Source: an uncultured Alistipes sp. (GTDB lineage Bacteria; Bacteroidota; Bacteroidia; Bacteroidales; Rikenellaceae). From it: a stretch of 42,033 nucleotides of DNA. The stretch covers positions 1-42,033 of the forward strand of contig CALGRZ010000115.1 of the NCBI GenBank assembly GCA_937880705.1, given 5' to 3'. The position numbers and the translations under genes are program-made. The first letter of the stretch is position 1. Each line of letters opens with the position of its first letter. The notes beneath the pieces are model-generated. The model searched no databases and had not been told where the DNA came from. It saw only the letters and a program-made list of their open reading frames with translations. This document shows positions 1-9,182 of the stretch, piece after piece.

Positions 1-2
1 AT

Positions 3-746
3 GTCAAGTCGGGTATGATCGACTCGCAGTTCGACTTCAACCTCTACCACACCTCGCGTGATGTCATCGTCGACACCACACGCTCGATGCTCGATATTGT
101 GCGCACCGTCGAGGAGTCGGAGGCGGCCTACGGCTCGCACCACACCATGGGTAACATCACGGGTAACCACGACAAGCCCCGCTTCATCTCGTTGGCCGGT
201 GGCGATATGTCGCTCTGGTGCCCCGATGACAAGGCCGAGGGCTGGAATCGTGAGGTCGTAGTGGGCGATATGGATAAGGGTCATGCCGGCTTGCAGCTGC
301 TCAAGGCCATCATCACCACCGTGCCGGGTGTTCCCTGCATCTACCAGGGCGATGAGTATGGCGTGCCGGGTGCCAACGACCCCGACAACCGCGATATGAT
401 GCGCTTCGAGGCTGATAACGAGTATCAGGAGCGTGAGTTTGCGCAGACACAGGCCCTGCTCAAGCACCGTCGTCAGACGATGCCACTGATGTATGGTGAC
501 TACCGCACACTCTATGCCGACGATGCTGCATGGGTATTCCTGCGCCACTACATGGGACAGTGGTCGGTGGTTGCTATCAACGTGCGCGGCGAGGCCTGCG
601 AGGTTGAGGCACAGCTGCCCTCGTTTGTTCGCTGTGGCGAGCTTACACTATCTCCCGCGACCGAGGGTGCTGCGGCAGAGTGTATGGGTGAGGGCAAGCT
701 CAAGATTGTGCTGCCCGCATACGGCTATATGGTTGTAAACAAGTAA
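3..746 (+). CDS. GH13 alpha-amylase family protein, C-terminal part (5' truncated by window edge)
   Basis: The reading frame is open from base 3, so the gene starts outside the window; an internal Met at base 15 is not a credible start. The visible part carries GH13 conserved region IV (GNITGNHDKPR, the NHD transition-state-stabilising Asp), then the YQGDEYGVPG segment that follows the barrel, and a C-terminal beta domain ending in YGYMVVNK. It probably hydrolyses alpha-1,4 glucans. The nucleophile and the acid/base residue lie upstream, so activity and location cannot be judged. The next gene begins 22 bp after the stop, so it looks like an upstream member of a four-gene GH13 operon. Confidence 0.9.
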   Translation, partial: VKSGMIDSQFDFNLYHTSRDVIVDTTRSMLDIVRTVEESEAAYGSHHTMGNITGNHDKPRFISLAGGDMSLWCPDDKAEGWNREVVVGDMDKGHAGLQLLKAIITTVPGVPCIYQGDEYGVPGANDPDNRDMMRFEADNEYQEREFAQTQALLKHRRQTMPLMYGDYRTLYADDAAWVFLRHYMGQWSVVAINVRGEACEVEAQLPSFVRCGELTLSPATEGAAAECMGEGKLKIVLPAYGYMVVNK

Positions 747-768
747 TATAATATTAATACAGACGACA

Positions 769-2169
769 ATGAAGAGATTTTTATCGATCATCGCCCTTGC
801 ATTGGTGATGGTAGGCTGCTGCAACTGCGGCCAGGAGAAGGTGGCAGAGAACACCTATGACAAGTACAACTCGGTAGTTTACGAGCTCAACATCCGCCAG
901 GCAACCGAGGAGGGTACCTTTGCGGCAGCGCAGAACTACCTGCCCGAGCTGAAGAACATGGGTGTGGACATCGTATGGTTGATGCCCATCAGCCCTATCG
1001 GCGTTGATGGCCGTAAGGGTACGCTCGGCTCGTACTACTCGATTATCGACTACAAGGAGGTTAACCCCGAGTTTGGTACTATGGAGGACTTCGACAACTT
1101 CCTCAATGCAGCCCACGACCTCGGTCTGAAGGTTATCATCGACTGGGTAGCCAACCACACCTCGCGTGATGCCGACTGGTGGAAGGAGGGTAAGAAGGAT
1201 TGGTATGTTATCGATCCGGCTACCGACCTGCCCATCGTTGAGTACGACTGGACGGATATCGCAAAGCTCAACTACGAGAATCAGGATATGCGCGCTGCCA
1301 TGAAGGAGGCTCTCTGCTTCTGGATCGAGAAGGGCGTTGACGGCTACCGTTGCGATGTTGCAATGAACGTACCCGCAGACTTCTGGGCTGATGCATGGGC
1401 CGAGGTTAAGAAGATCAACCCCGACGTATATCTGTTGGCCGAGGGTGAGGAGAAGTGGTTGCAGGAGTGTGGCTTTGATGCTACCTACGCCTGGGAGCTT
1501 CACCACATCTTCAACGCCATGGCCAAGGGTGGCAGCGAGACCAAGAATGTGGCTGGTGACGGCACCATCAAGACCGATGCCAAGAGTGTTGCCGACCTGA
1601 AGGCATATATCGAGCGCGACGAGGTTAACTATCCCGCACCCCACATGCGCCTTATGTTCACCTCGAACCACGACGAGAACTCATGGGCAGGTACCGAGTA
1701 TGAGCGTATGGGTGATGCCTACAAGGCCTTTGCCGTGCTTACCTACGTTATGCCCCAGGGTCAGCCTCTGATCTACACAGGTCAGGAGATCGGCCTCAAC
1801 CGCCGCTTGCAGTTCTTCGAGAAGGACTCGGTAGTGGAGCTCGTAGATACGGAGTATGGCAAAGAGATGCGTACCTTCTACAAGAATATGAACGCCTTCC
1901 GTCACGCTAATAAGGCTCTGGCTGCAGGCAACGACGTAGCTCCCATGGTCTACATGGAGGGTGCTCCCGAGGCAGTGCTGGCCTTTACTCGTCAGAAGGA
2001 GGATAACACCGTATTTGGTCTTATCAACTTCTCGGCCGAGCCCCAGGTGGTGACCATCACCGAGGCTGTTGCCGGTGACTACACCTGCCCCTGCGGTGAG
2101 GCACGCTCGTTCAAGGCCGGTGAGCAGGTTGAGCTTGCTGCATGGCAGTGCATGGTAATGGCACGATAG
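769..2169 (+). CDS. GH13 alpha-amylase family lipoprotein
   Basis: 466 aa. The N-terminus is a lipoprotein signal (hydrophobic stretch, then VMVGC with the lipidated Cys at 17), so the enzyme is anchored in the inner or outer membrane facing periplasm or medium. GH13 motifs are complete: region I DWVANHTS, region II GYRCDVAM with nucleophile Asp196, region III LLAEGE with acid/base Glu225, region IV TSNHDENSW with Asp302. A short C-terminal beta domain follows. It is clearly paralogous to the next gene along its whole catalytic domain, which suggests tandem duplication. Substrate is inferred to be malto-oligosaccharides or starch; trehalose- or sucrose-type activities in GH13 cannot be excluded by reading. 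Start at 769 is set by the lipoprotein signal. Confidence 0.93.
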   Translation: MKRFLSIIALALVMVGCCNCGQEKVAENTYDKYNSVVYELNIRQATEEGTFAAAQNYLPELKNMGVDIVWLMPISPIGVDGRKGTLGSYYSIIDYKEVNPEFGTMEDFDNFLNAAHDLGLKVIIDWVANHTSRDADWWKEGKKDWYVIDPATDLPIVEYDWTDIAKLNYENQDMRAAMKEALCFWIEKGVDGYRCDVAMNVPADFWADAWAEVKKINPDVYLLAEGEEKWLQECGFDATYAWELHHIFNAMAKGGSETKNVAGDGTIKTDAKSVADLKAYIERDEVNYPAPHMRLMFTSNHDENSWAGTEYERMGDAYKAFAVLTYVMPQGQPLIYTGQEIGLNRRLQFFEKDSVVELVDTEYGKEMRTFYKNMNAFRHANKALAAGNDVAPMVYMEGAPEAVLAFTRQKEDNTVFGLINFSAEPQVVTITEAVAGDYTCPCGEARSFKAGEQVELAAWQCMVMAR

Positions 2170-2192
2170 CATATCCATAAAGGTAGAGTAAC

Positions 2193-2235
2193 AGCGGGGT
2201 GGGTGACCAAACAGATATGTGTTACCCCCCCCGCT
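2193..2235 (+). promoter_or_regulatory. Intercistronic hairpin between the two paralogous GH13 genes
   Basis: Arms at 2193-2207 and 2221-2235 pair over 15 positions with one mismatch and one G-T pair, around a 13-nt loop. No T-run follows, so it does not look like a classical terminator. It lies in the 85-bp gap before the second GH13 gene, 20 bp upstream of its ATG, and may stabilise mRNA or tune expression of the downstream genes. Confidence 0.5.
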
Positions 2236-2254
2236 ATTGAACAAACAGGTTGTG

Positions 2255-3538
2255 ATGTATAAGAACCCCGAATGGAGCTACTCGGCAGTGCTCTACGAGA
2301 TGAACGTGCGTCAGCTCACGCCGCAGGGAGACCTGCGCAGTGCCACGGAGCGTCTGCCATTTCTGCGCAGCATAGGCATCGATGCCGTATGGTTGATGCC
2401 TATATATCCCATAGGCGAGGAGGGCCGCAAAGGCTCGCTCGGCTCGTACTACTCCATACGCGACTACATGGCCGTGAATCCCGAGTTTGGAGGCGAGGCC
2501 GATCTGCGCCACTTCATCACGGTGGCCCACAGCCTCGGCATGCGTGTCTTGCTCGACTGGGTGGCCAACCACACGGCGCGCGATGCCCGCTGGGTGACTC
2601 AGCGACCGCTGGATTGGTATGAGCGCGATACAGAGGGTGTGCCTCTGGTGCCTTGGGATTGGACCGACACGGCAAAGCTCAACTACGCAAACCACGACGT
2701 GTGGCGCGGCCAGATCGAGGCCATGCGCTACTGGGTGGAGCAGTTCAACGTCGATGGCTTCCGTTGCGACATGGCTATGCTGGTGCCCATAGAGTTCTGG
2801 CAGGAGGCCGCCGAGGAGCTGCACCGTGTCAAGCCCGATATCTTCCTTCTGGCCGAGGCCGAGGAGGATAACCTCTTTGAGCGGGCATTCAATATGAGCT
2901 ACCAGTGGGGTATACACCACATCATGTGCGATATCGCCAAGGGTGCACGTCGCGTGTGGGACATGCGCAATGCCATACACGAGCAGCGTGCGCGCTACCC
3001 GCGAGAGGCTATGCGCATGAGCTTTACGTCGAACCACGACGAGAACTCGTGGAGCGGCTCGGAGCAGACTCGCTTTGGCGATGCACTGGAGGTGATGACG
3101 GCCATGACCTTCCTCATGCCCTCGACAATGCCCCTTATCTATACGGGTCAGGAGGTGGGCTACGACCACTCGTTTCTCTTCTTCGATCGTGACCCCATCC
3201 CTGAGGAGGCCTATCGCGAGTGCCGAACAACGGAGCTCTACCGCCGTTTGGCGCAGCTGAAGCATAGCGAGACAGCCCTGGCAGCAGGTGAGCGCGGTGG
3301 CGAGATGATCGAGATCGAGAACAACGCCAAGGACTGCATGATGACCTTCCTAAGGGAGGTACATGGCAGCCGTGTGGTGGCACTTGTGAACCTGTCGCCA
3401 TATACCATACATGCGGATTTCAATACGGGCATATATGCCGGTGAGTACCGCAATGCTATGACGGGTGAGCGTTATGCGCTGAAGAGCCATGTCGAGCAGG
3501 ACTTCGCTCCGTGGAGTTATCTTATATTGGTAAAATAA
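2255..3538 (+). CDS. GH13 alpha-amylase family protein without signal peptide
   Basis: 427 aa from the ATG at 2255. A GTG at 2219 would add 12 residues (Pro-rich, encoded by the hairpin DNA) and is rejected because homology with the preceding lipoprotein begins at WSYSAVLYEMNVRQ. All GH13 signatures are present: region I DWVANHTA, region II GFRCDMAM with nucleophile Asp172, region III LLAEAEE with acid/base Glu201, region IV TSNHDENSW with Asp262. There is no signal peptide or lipobox, so it should act in the cytoplasm on imported oligosaccharides, while its paralogue upstream works outside. It ends 10 bp before the secreted neopullulanase start, consistent with one transcript. Confidence 0.92.
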   Translation: MYKNPEWSYSAVLYEMNVRQLTPQGDLRSATERLPFLRSIGIDAVWLMPIYPIGEEGRKGSLGSYYSIRDYMAVNPEFGGEADLRHFITVAHSLGMRVLLDWVANHTARDARWVTQRPLDWYERDTEGVPLVPWDWTDTAKLNYANHDVWRGQIEAMRYWVEQFNVDGFRCDMAMLVPIEFWQEAAEELHRVKPDIFLLAEAEEDNLFERAFNMSYQWGIHHIMCDIAKGARRVWDMRNAIHEQRARYPREAMRMSFTSNHDENSWSGSEQTRFGDALEVMTAMTFLMPSTMPLIYTGQEVGYDHSFLFFDRDPIPEEAYRECRTTELYRRLAQLKHSETALAAGERGGEMIEIENNAKDCMMTFLREVHGSRVVALVNLSPYTIHADFNTGIYAGEYRNAMTGERYALKSHVEQDFAPWSYLILVK

Positions 3539-3548
3539 CTATTTGATT

Positions 3549-5417
3549 ATGAAGAGATTGTTTACATTGGCAGCTCTGGTGGTGATGACCTCTGTTATGG
3601 CCTCGGCTGCCAAGCCCAAGCTCCTGGTGGAGCATGTCGAGCCACTGTCGTGGTGGGTGGGTATGAATACGCCGTTGCAGCTTATGATACATGGCGAGGC
3701 TATCTCCGAGTGGGAGGTCGCCATATACCCCGAGGGTCAGGGTGTCAGGGTGCGTGCCGTGCATCGTGCCGACAGCCCCAACTACCTCTTTGTCGATGTT
3801 GACGTTAAGAGCGATGCTGTGGCGGGTGATTACACTCTGCGCTTTACCAATGGTCGTCAGACGGTGGACTACCCCTACACCATTGCGCAGCGTGAGGCTG
3901 GCTCGGCCGAGCGTAAGAGCTTTACCACGGCCGACTTCGTCTATCTGATCATGCCCGATCGCTTTGCCAATGGCGATGAGTCGAACGACTCGACATACAA
4001 TACCCGTGAGAAGGTCAACCGCAGCAACCCCGGTCGTCGTCACGGTGGCGACATACAGGGTATGATTGACCATCTGGACTACATCGCCGACCTTGGTGCT
4101 ACGGCAATATGGTCGACACCGCTGCTGCTCGACGATGAGAATGGGCCCTCGTACCACGGCTACTCGTGCAGTGACTACTACCATATAGACCCCCGCTACG
4201 GCTCTAACGAGCTCTATCGCAGCTATGTCGAGGAGTGCCACAAGCGCGGTCTGAAGGTCATCATGGATATCGTGCCCAACCACTCGTCGACGACACATTG
4301 GTGGTACTACGATCAGCCCTTTGAAGATTGGATCCATAAGTTTGACAGCTATACACAGTCGAACTGGACATTCTCGACAAACATGGACTTCAACGCCTCG
4401 TCTGCCGACCTCTACCAGATGGAGAGTGGCTGGTTTGATAGCACGATGGCCGATATGAACCTCGACAACGAGTATCTGCTACGCTACTTCCAGCAGTGGG
4501 CCGTATGGTGGATCGAGTACTCGGGCTTGGATGGTTTCCGCGTGGATACCTACCCCTACAACGAGAAGGAGCCTATGAGCCGCTGGTGCAAGGCCGTGAT
4601 GGAGGAGTATCCCAACTTCAACATCGTGGGCGAGGTGTGGACAGCCTCGATACCGCAGCTTGCCTACTGGCAGGGCGATAACTACAACAAGGATGGCTTC
4701 AACTCGCACCTTAAATCCATCATGGACTTCCCGTTGCACGATGCCATTCGTGCTGCGATGACCGAGAGTGGCTCGAAGGTGGAGTGGGGCAAGGGCATGA
4801 CGCGCGTCTACGATGTCTTGTCGCACGACTTTGTCTATCACGACCTGTCGAATATGATGATCATGGTTGCCAACCACGATACCGACCGCATAGGCGATGT
4901 TGTCGAGGGTGATGCCCGACTGATGAAGCTCACCATGGCTATGCTCGCCACGATGCGCGGTATGCCGCAGATGCTCTATGGCGATGAGCTTATGTTCCGC
5001 TCGACGGATCGCTCGAAGGGTCACCCCACGTTGCGTGTCGACTTCCCCGGCGGCTGGCGAGGTGATAAGCTGAACCTCTTTGACCGCAGCCAGCACAAGG
5101 GTGCGCAGAAGGAGGTCTTTGACTATACGCACCGTCTGTTGAATTGGCGTAAGAGCAAGGAGGTTATCCATACGGGTAAGACTCTGCACTTCATCGACCG
5201 CGACAACACCTACGCCTACTTCCGCTACAACGACCATGACGTAGTCTTTGTCTACATCAACAATAGCGACGATACGCGCGAGGTGCCCTGGTCGCGCTAT
5301 GCCGAGATTAGTGATGGCCTTGAGGTGGGTCGTGATGTGGTTACGGGTCAGAACGTAACGATGCAGGGTTGTAGGGTAGCACCCCGCACGGCACTTATCG
5401 TCGAGTTCGAGAGATAG
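3549..5417 (+). CDS. susA: Secreted neopullulanase/cyclomaltodextrinase, SusA-like (GH13)
   Basis: 622 aa from the ATG at 3549; a TTG two codons earlier is unnecessary. Sec signal peptide of about 20 residues (MKRLFTLAALVV to ASA), hence periplasmic. Domain order: N-terminal cyclomaltodextrinase-type beta domain (about 22-115), GH13 barrel, C-terminal beta domain. Motifs: MDIVPNHSS, GFRVDTYPY with nucleophile Asp333, IVGEVW with acid/base Glu362, MVANHDTDR with Asp444. Length and domain order match the Bacteroidetes SusA type, which cuts maltooligosaccharides and pullulan in the periplasm. There is no susC/susD pair in the window, so the symbol reflects similarity, not proven membership in a Sus locus. 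Last gene of the GH13 operon. Confidence 0.9.
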   Translation: MKRLFTLAALVVMTSVMASAAKPKLLVEHVEPLSWWVGMNTPLQLMIHGEAISEWEVAIYPEGQGVRVRAVHRADSPNYLFVDVDVKSDAVAGDYTLRFTNGRQTVDYPYTIAQREAGSAERKSFTTADFVYLIMPDRFANGDESNDSTYNTREKVNRSNPGRRHGGDIQGMIDHLDYIADLGATAIWSTPLLLDDENGPSYHGYSCSDYYHIDPRYGSNELYRSYVEECHKRGLKVIMDIVPNHSSTTHWWYYDQPFEDWIHKFDSYTQSNWTFSTNMDFNASSADLYQMESGWFDSTMADMNLDNEYLLRYFQQWAVWWIEYSGLDGFRVDTYPYNEKEPMSRWCKAVMEEYPNFNIVGEVWTASIPQLAYWQGDNYNKDGFNSHLKSIMDFPLHDAIRAAMTESGSKVEWGKGMTRVYDVLSHDFVYHDLSNMMIMVANHDTDRIGDVVEGDARLMKLTMAMLATMRGMPQMLYGDELMFRSTDRSKGHPTLRVDFPGGWRGDKLNLFDRSQHKGAQKEVFDYTHRLLNWRKSKEVIHTGKTLHFIDRDNTYAYFRYNDHDVVFVYINNSDDTREVPWSRYAEISDGLEVGRDVVTGQNVTMQGCRVAPRTALIVEFER

Positions 5418-5443
5418 TAAGTGGCCGTATAACTGAACAATAG

Positions 5444-5488
5444 TGTGACATTGCAAGCCTCGCAAGAGGTGCGCAATGTCACATTTTT
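5444..5488 (+). terminator. Rho-independent terminator of the GH13 operon
   Basis: Perfect 11-bp stem (5444-5454 with 5473-5483). Its apex carries a second 4-bp stem CCTC/GAGG closed by a GCAA tetraloop. Five T residues follow at 5484-5488. Confidence 0.9.
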
Positions 5489-5575
5489 GTTGTTCATGAA
5501 GGTTGCTTCGCCACGCCGCTTTGTGGCGTAGAGCCATAATTGTGGGTGGGGGCATAAAAAAAGATGGAGAATTGT

Positions 5576-5606
5576 TTTGTCGTTATACGATAATTGAGTA
5601 TTTTTG
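5576..5606 (+). promoter_or_regulatory. Bacteroidetes-type promoter for the coiled-coil protein gene
   Basis: TTTG at 5576-5579, 19-bp spacer, TATTTTTG at 5599-5606. This fits the TTTG-N19-21-TAnnTTTG consensus and lies 34 bp upstream of the start codon. Confidence 0.7.
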
Positions 5607-5639
5607 TGTAAATGAAGCGACTTAAAACCTTAATATAAG

Positions 5640-6116
5640 ATGATGAAGAGAACTATTTTATTGCTGGCCACGATCTTTGTCGTAGGCAGTGTGTCAGCCC
5701 AGCAGCCCACAAACCTTGCCGAGGCGCAGATAGAGTATGACCGTGTCGTAGCCGAGCAGAAGCGTGCTGTGACACAAGTGCGCAGTGAGGAGCGTCGTAT
5801 CACCGATGTAGCCAACGAGCGTCTGGCCGGAGCCAAGGAGGATCTACAACGTGTCAAGGATCATAACAAGCGTGTTGTCGAGGAGCAGAAGCGTCGTGTT
5901 GCCGAGGCCAAGGCCGAGCTGCGCAACGCCAATGCCCGCTATAAGCAGGAGGCTTCGCGTACCAAGCAGGAGATAGCGGCAGCCAAGGCAGCAACGAAGG
6001 CCGTGGAGGAGAGCCACAAGAGTCAGGTGGCAGCCGCCAAGGCCGAGATAGCGCGTATCAAGGCCATGGAGCACGAGCAGAAGGCCCAGGAGAAGGCCCT
6101 CGAGAAGCGCAGGTAG
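5640..6116 (+). CDS. Small secreted coiled-coil protein, function unknown
   Basis: 158 aa (ATG at 5640; the ATG at 5643 is equally possible). A clear Sec signal peptide (KRTILLLATIFVVGSVSAQ) is followed by an uninterrupted Lys/Arg/Glu/Ala-rich helix from about residue 25 to the end, with heptad-like spacing and many AKAE and EEQKR blocks. There is no lipobox or other domain. It should be a periplasmic or exported coiled coil. It has its own promoter and a terminator directly downstream, so it is monocistronic. I do not recognise a specific family; low-complexity similarity to other coiled coils would be misleading. Confidence 0.8.
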   Translation: MMKRTILLLATIFVVGSVSAQQPTNLAEAQIEYDRVVAEQKRAVTQVRSEERRITDVANERLAGAKEDLQRVKDHNKRVVEEQKRRVAEAKAELRNANARYKQEASRTKQEIAAAKAATKAVEESHKSQVAAAKAEIARIKAMEHEQKAQEKALEKRR

Positions 6117-6140
6117 AGCCGATGACGGATCGCAGTTATG

Positions 6141-6175
6141 GGGTGTTCAACCGTGTAGGTTGAGCACCCTTTGTT
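6141..6175 (+). terminator. Rho-independent terminator after the coiled-coil gene
   Basis: 12-bp stem (6141-6152 with 6158-6169, one G-T pair), 5-nt loop, followed by TTTGTT. Confidence 0.8.
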
Positions 6176-6249
6176 ATTCGCGCAAAACGATAATTATTTC
6201 GCTTTATGCATAACTATGCCAAAAAGTGAGGGTCGTAGAGGTAAAAATG

Positions 6250-6279
6250 TTGCAAACCAAATAATTATTACTATCTTTG
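6250..6279 (+). promoter_or_regulatory. Promoter of the 906-aa lipoprotein gene
   Basis: TTG at 6250-6252, 19-bp spacer, TATCTTTG at 6272-6279. The predicted leader is about 80 nt. Confidence 0.65.
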
Positions 6280-6364
6280 TATATTGGAGTGGTGGCATTA
6301 TGCTGCTATTTGAGGTCGTAAGACCGTCTGAAGAGCAATATTTGTTTAACTTTATATCTATTTT

Positions 6365-9085
6365 ATGAAGAGATTTTATGCTAACATTAAGAGCCTTATC
6401 AGCTCTGTGCTGATGATGGCTATCATCACCGGTTCGGCAGTATCGTGTGCAGAGCCCTATGATGATACCAATCTGCGCAATCAGATCGAGGTGCTGCGCC
6501 AGGAGCTGGAGCTGTTGCGTGCCGAGTTGGAGAATCAGATCAACTCTCTTAAGGCAGTTGTCGACGGCATGGTGACCGTGTCGAAGGTGGATACCAAGAA
6601 TGGTACAACCACCGTTACGCTGTCGGATGGTAGTAAGATTGTGGTCTATCCGCGCGCGAATGTGCCCTCGGAGATCGTGACCATTGTCTACTACGAAGGC
6701 GTGCCCTGCTGGGCTATCTATAAGGATGGCAACACCTCGCTTATCGAGGTTGATGGCCGTGCCGTGCCTGTATACGACGTAGCCCCCGTGGTTCGTACCA
6801 ACAATGGTGCTATCGAGGTGTCGTTCGACGGCGGTAATAGCTGGATTGTGACGGGTTACGAGAAGGGTTGCGCCGTGGTTGATGCCAAGGTGGTGTACTC
6901 GGAGTGGCAGACCGACAAGGAGGGTAACCCTCTGGCTCTCTACTGCGAGCTTACGCTCATCGATGGTAGCATCGTCAAGGTGGGCATGCGCGGAGGTAAG
7001 ATCATCCTTGCCAACGACAGCGTATATGTACCCTACGGCACCGAGCGCGAGTTTCTGGTTCAGGCCGAGGATGCCGCCGACTTCATGTTGGAGAAGCCCG
7101 CGGGCTGGGGTTGCGAGGTTGAGTACGACGTAGATAGCAAGAGCTACTTCTTCAACTTCACATCGCCCACCTTCGAGGCTGTAGAAGCCGGTGAGGCCGA
7201 GAACAGCGGCATCGTGAAGCTGATGGTTGTCTTCGAGGATGGTAGCTCGTCGATCGCCCGTATCTATGTCACCACCGAGCCCGCGAAGATCCGCTTCCTG
7301 CCCGATGAGGTGCGCATCGATGCCGGCTATGGCTGCGACTATATGATGTTCGGTATGTTGCCCGCATCTATCTATAAGCTCGAGACGGTGATCAACCTCA
7401 CCTCTACGGTGCTTGGTGGTCAGAGCCACGATCGTGTTAAGGAGATCGGCTTCTTCGAGACCACTACCGCAACTTTGCCTATGACCGATGTCTACTCATC
7501 GCCCCTTACAGCGGGTACGGAGTATGTATTCTGGTATGTTGTGCCTCGTTACCACGAGACCACCGGTGAGATGTATATCGAGCCCAACGACGTGGTTACC
7601 ATCATCTACAAGCACAACACTCGCAGCTTCGAGGTTGTCGAGCCCTCGTTCTTCGACGTAAACATCAAGTTTGACGTGGCCGGTACCGATGGCTATGTTG
7701 TTGGCTACAGCCGTGCCGAGGAGTACGATGCTGCGGAGATAGTACGCACCTACAACGCAAGTGTCGAGTACTTCGAGTACTACATGATGCAGGATCAGAA
7801 CTATGAGGGTTCGTTTGTCGAGCTCTTTGACAACCTTGCACAGCCTCTGGCACCCGGTGTAGAGTACACCGCATGGCTTTTGCTGCGCAACGCAGAGAAT
7901 ACCTACGAGGTTGCCGACATCCAGACATGGAACTTCTCGACAAGCGACTTCCAGATAGGTGGTAGCCTCGAGATTGAGGAGGGCGAGGCCGATATCAACT
8001 TCACGACTATCGACGTGGAGCTCAACACCACAGGCCACATCACCCTCTACTACAACATTGTCCCCAGCTATGAGGCCAGCGCATATCCTACCGACGAGGC
8101 TGCTATTGCAATGTTGCGTCGTGATGGTGTGATGATGGTGACCGACCAGAGCGTTGTAGCTCACTACAATGGTAAGTCGTCGGGCGAGAAGGTGACACTC
8201 TTCGCCGTGGCTGTTGACCAGAATGGTCTCTTCGGTAAGGTCTTCAAGAAGGACTACACCACCAAGACTATCGAGTATAACTCTATCGACGTGAAGCTCA
8301 CGATGGAGATGTACAAGGCTAACGATACGCGCATCCGTGTTGAGGGTGAGGGCGCGCAGAAGTACCTCTATCTGGTTGTTCGTACCAAGGATGAGGCGTG
8401 GACTACGAAGTATGGCGGCTCGATCTCGCAGGCCGGCTTCTACATCGCCATGAATCCTACGGCTAACGACGTGCGCCACACCGATGTTGCGGCCTATGCC
8501 CTTCAGGATGGTTGCATCTGCATCAATGACCTTATGGCCGAAGAGGAGTACGCTATCGTGGTTATGGCTATGGATGCAGAGGGCATGGTATCGAAGCCCG
8601 AGGGTCTCTACTTTACCACCATCGCCAATATCGGTAATGTGGTATATGCCAACGACCCCAACTGGGCTGTCGGTAAGCCCGAGGTTACTATCGGTAACAT
8701 CGAGGAGCTCGAGTTCTTCAGCTTCGAGTGGTATGTAGCACCCGTAGAGGGCTACACGGCCTACACCCTTGCCGAGTTCCCCTCGAACTTCACAGATCCC
8801 ATCTATGGCTATGGCGTAGATACTCCCGAGAAGCTTATCTCGTTTATCATCTCTAACGGTACGATGTGCGAGTATTCGGATGACTATTCGCGTAGATGGT
8901 GGGAGTATGTATGGAGCGATGCGGAGAACACCTACATTCAGGAGTGGTTTGAGGTGTCGGGTCTGCCCGGTGTCTATAATATGGAGCACTATGGTACAAG
9001 AGATGTAAGCCGCATCTACACCACTTGGTGCGATCCCGATGGTAACTTCCACGAGGCCTTTGTGGTTGACCCTTCAGCGAAGTAG
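6365..9085 (+). CDS. Large multidomain lipoprotein with DUF4988/PL29 N-terminal-type module
   Basis: 906 aa. Lipoprotein signal with lipobox GSAVSC, Cys28 as the lipidation site. The acidic residues after it (CAEPYDD) may favour surface display. Residues about 36-66 form a coiled coil (IEVLRQELELLRAELENQ). It is followed by a conserved module (VDGMVTVSKV, then TTTVTLSDGSKIVV) typical of the DUF4988/PL29 lyase N-terminal region found in many Bacteroidetes surface lipoproteins. The rest is a series of Thr/Tyr/Val-rich beta domains that look fibronectin- or Ig-like. I see no recognisable catalytic domain, so naming it a lyase would be unsafe. It is likely surface-exposed and glycan- or host-binding. 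It is monocistronic, bounded by its own promoter and a bidirectional terminator. Confidence 0.8.
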   Translation: MKRFYANIKSLISSVLMMAIITGSAVSCAEPYDDTNLRNQIEVLRQELELLRAELENQINSLKAVVDGMVTVSKVDTKNGTTTVTLSDGSKIVVYPRANVPSEIVTIVYYEGVPCWAIYKDGNTSLIEVDGRAVPVYDVAPVVRTNNGAIEVSFDGGNSWIVTGYEKGCAVVDAKVVYSEWQTDKEGNPLALYCELTLIDGSIVKVGMRGGKIILANDSVYVPYGTEREFLVQAEDAADFMLEKPAGWGCEVEYDVDSKSYFFNFTSPTFEAVEAGEAENSGIVKLMVVFEDGSSSIARIYVTTEPAKIRFLPDEVRIDAGYGCDYMMFGMLPASIYKLETVINLTSTVLGGQSHDRVKEIGFFETTTATLPMTDVYSSPLTAGTEYVFWYVVPRYHETTGEMYIEPNDVVTIIYKHNTRSFEVVEPSFFDVNIKFDVAGTDGYVVGYSRAEEYDAAEIVRTYNASVEYFEYYMMQDQNYEGSFVELFDNLAQPLAPGVEYTAWLLLRNAENTYEVADIQTWNFSTSDFQIGGSLEIEEGEADINFTTIDVELNTTGHITLYYNIVPSYEASAYPTDEAAIAMLRRDGVMMVTDQSVVAHYNGKSSGEKVTLFAVAVDQNGLFGKVFKKDYTTKTIEYNSIDVKLTMEMYKANDTRIRVEGEGAQKYLYLVVRTKDEAWTTKYGGSISQAGFYIAMNPTANDVRHTDVAAYALQDGCICINDLMAEEEYAIVVMAMDAEGMVSKPEGLYFTTIANIGNVVYANDPNWAVGKPEVTIGNIEELEFFSFEWYVAPVEGYTAYTLAEFPSNFTDPIYGYGVDTPEKLISFIISNGTMCEYSDDYSRRWWEYVWSDAENTYIQEWFEVSGLPGVYNMEHYGTRDVSRIYTTWCDPDGNFHEAFVVDPSAK

Positions 9086-9100
9086 TTGTAGGCGTTACCT

Positions 9101-9142
9101 AAAACAAGATGCGCAGCCCACGCGGGCTGCGCATCTTGTTTT
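9101..9142. terminator. Bidirectional terminator between convergent genes
   Basis: Perfect 19-bp inverted repeat (9101-9119 with 9124-9142), 4-nt loop. The arms begin with AAAA and end with TTTT, so both the lipoprotein gene (+) and the recF operon (-) can stop here. Confidence 0.92.
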
Positions 9143-9182
9143 ATATCCGGTCTTTGGGCGAGGATGTCGGTCGAGGGCTCTA

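Noticed and set aside
7496..9052. 518-aa open frame on the minus strand opposite the DUF4988-type lipoprotein
   Set aside because: No start context, no domain, and the plus-strand gene has a lipoprotein signal, promoter and terminator.
6365..9085. Naming the 906-aa lipoprotein a polysaccharide lyase
   Set aside because: Only the N-terminal DUF4988/PL29-N-type module is visible; no lyase catalytic domain could be identified.
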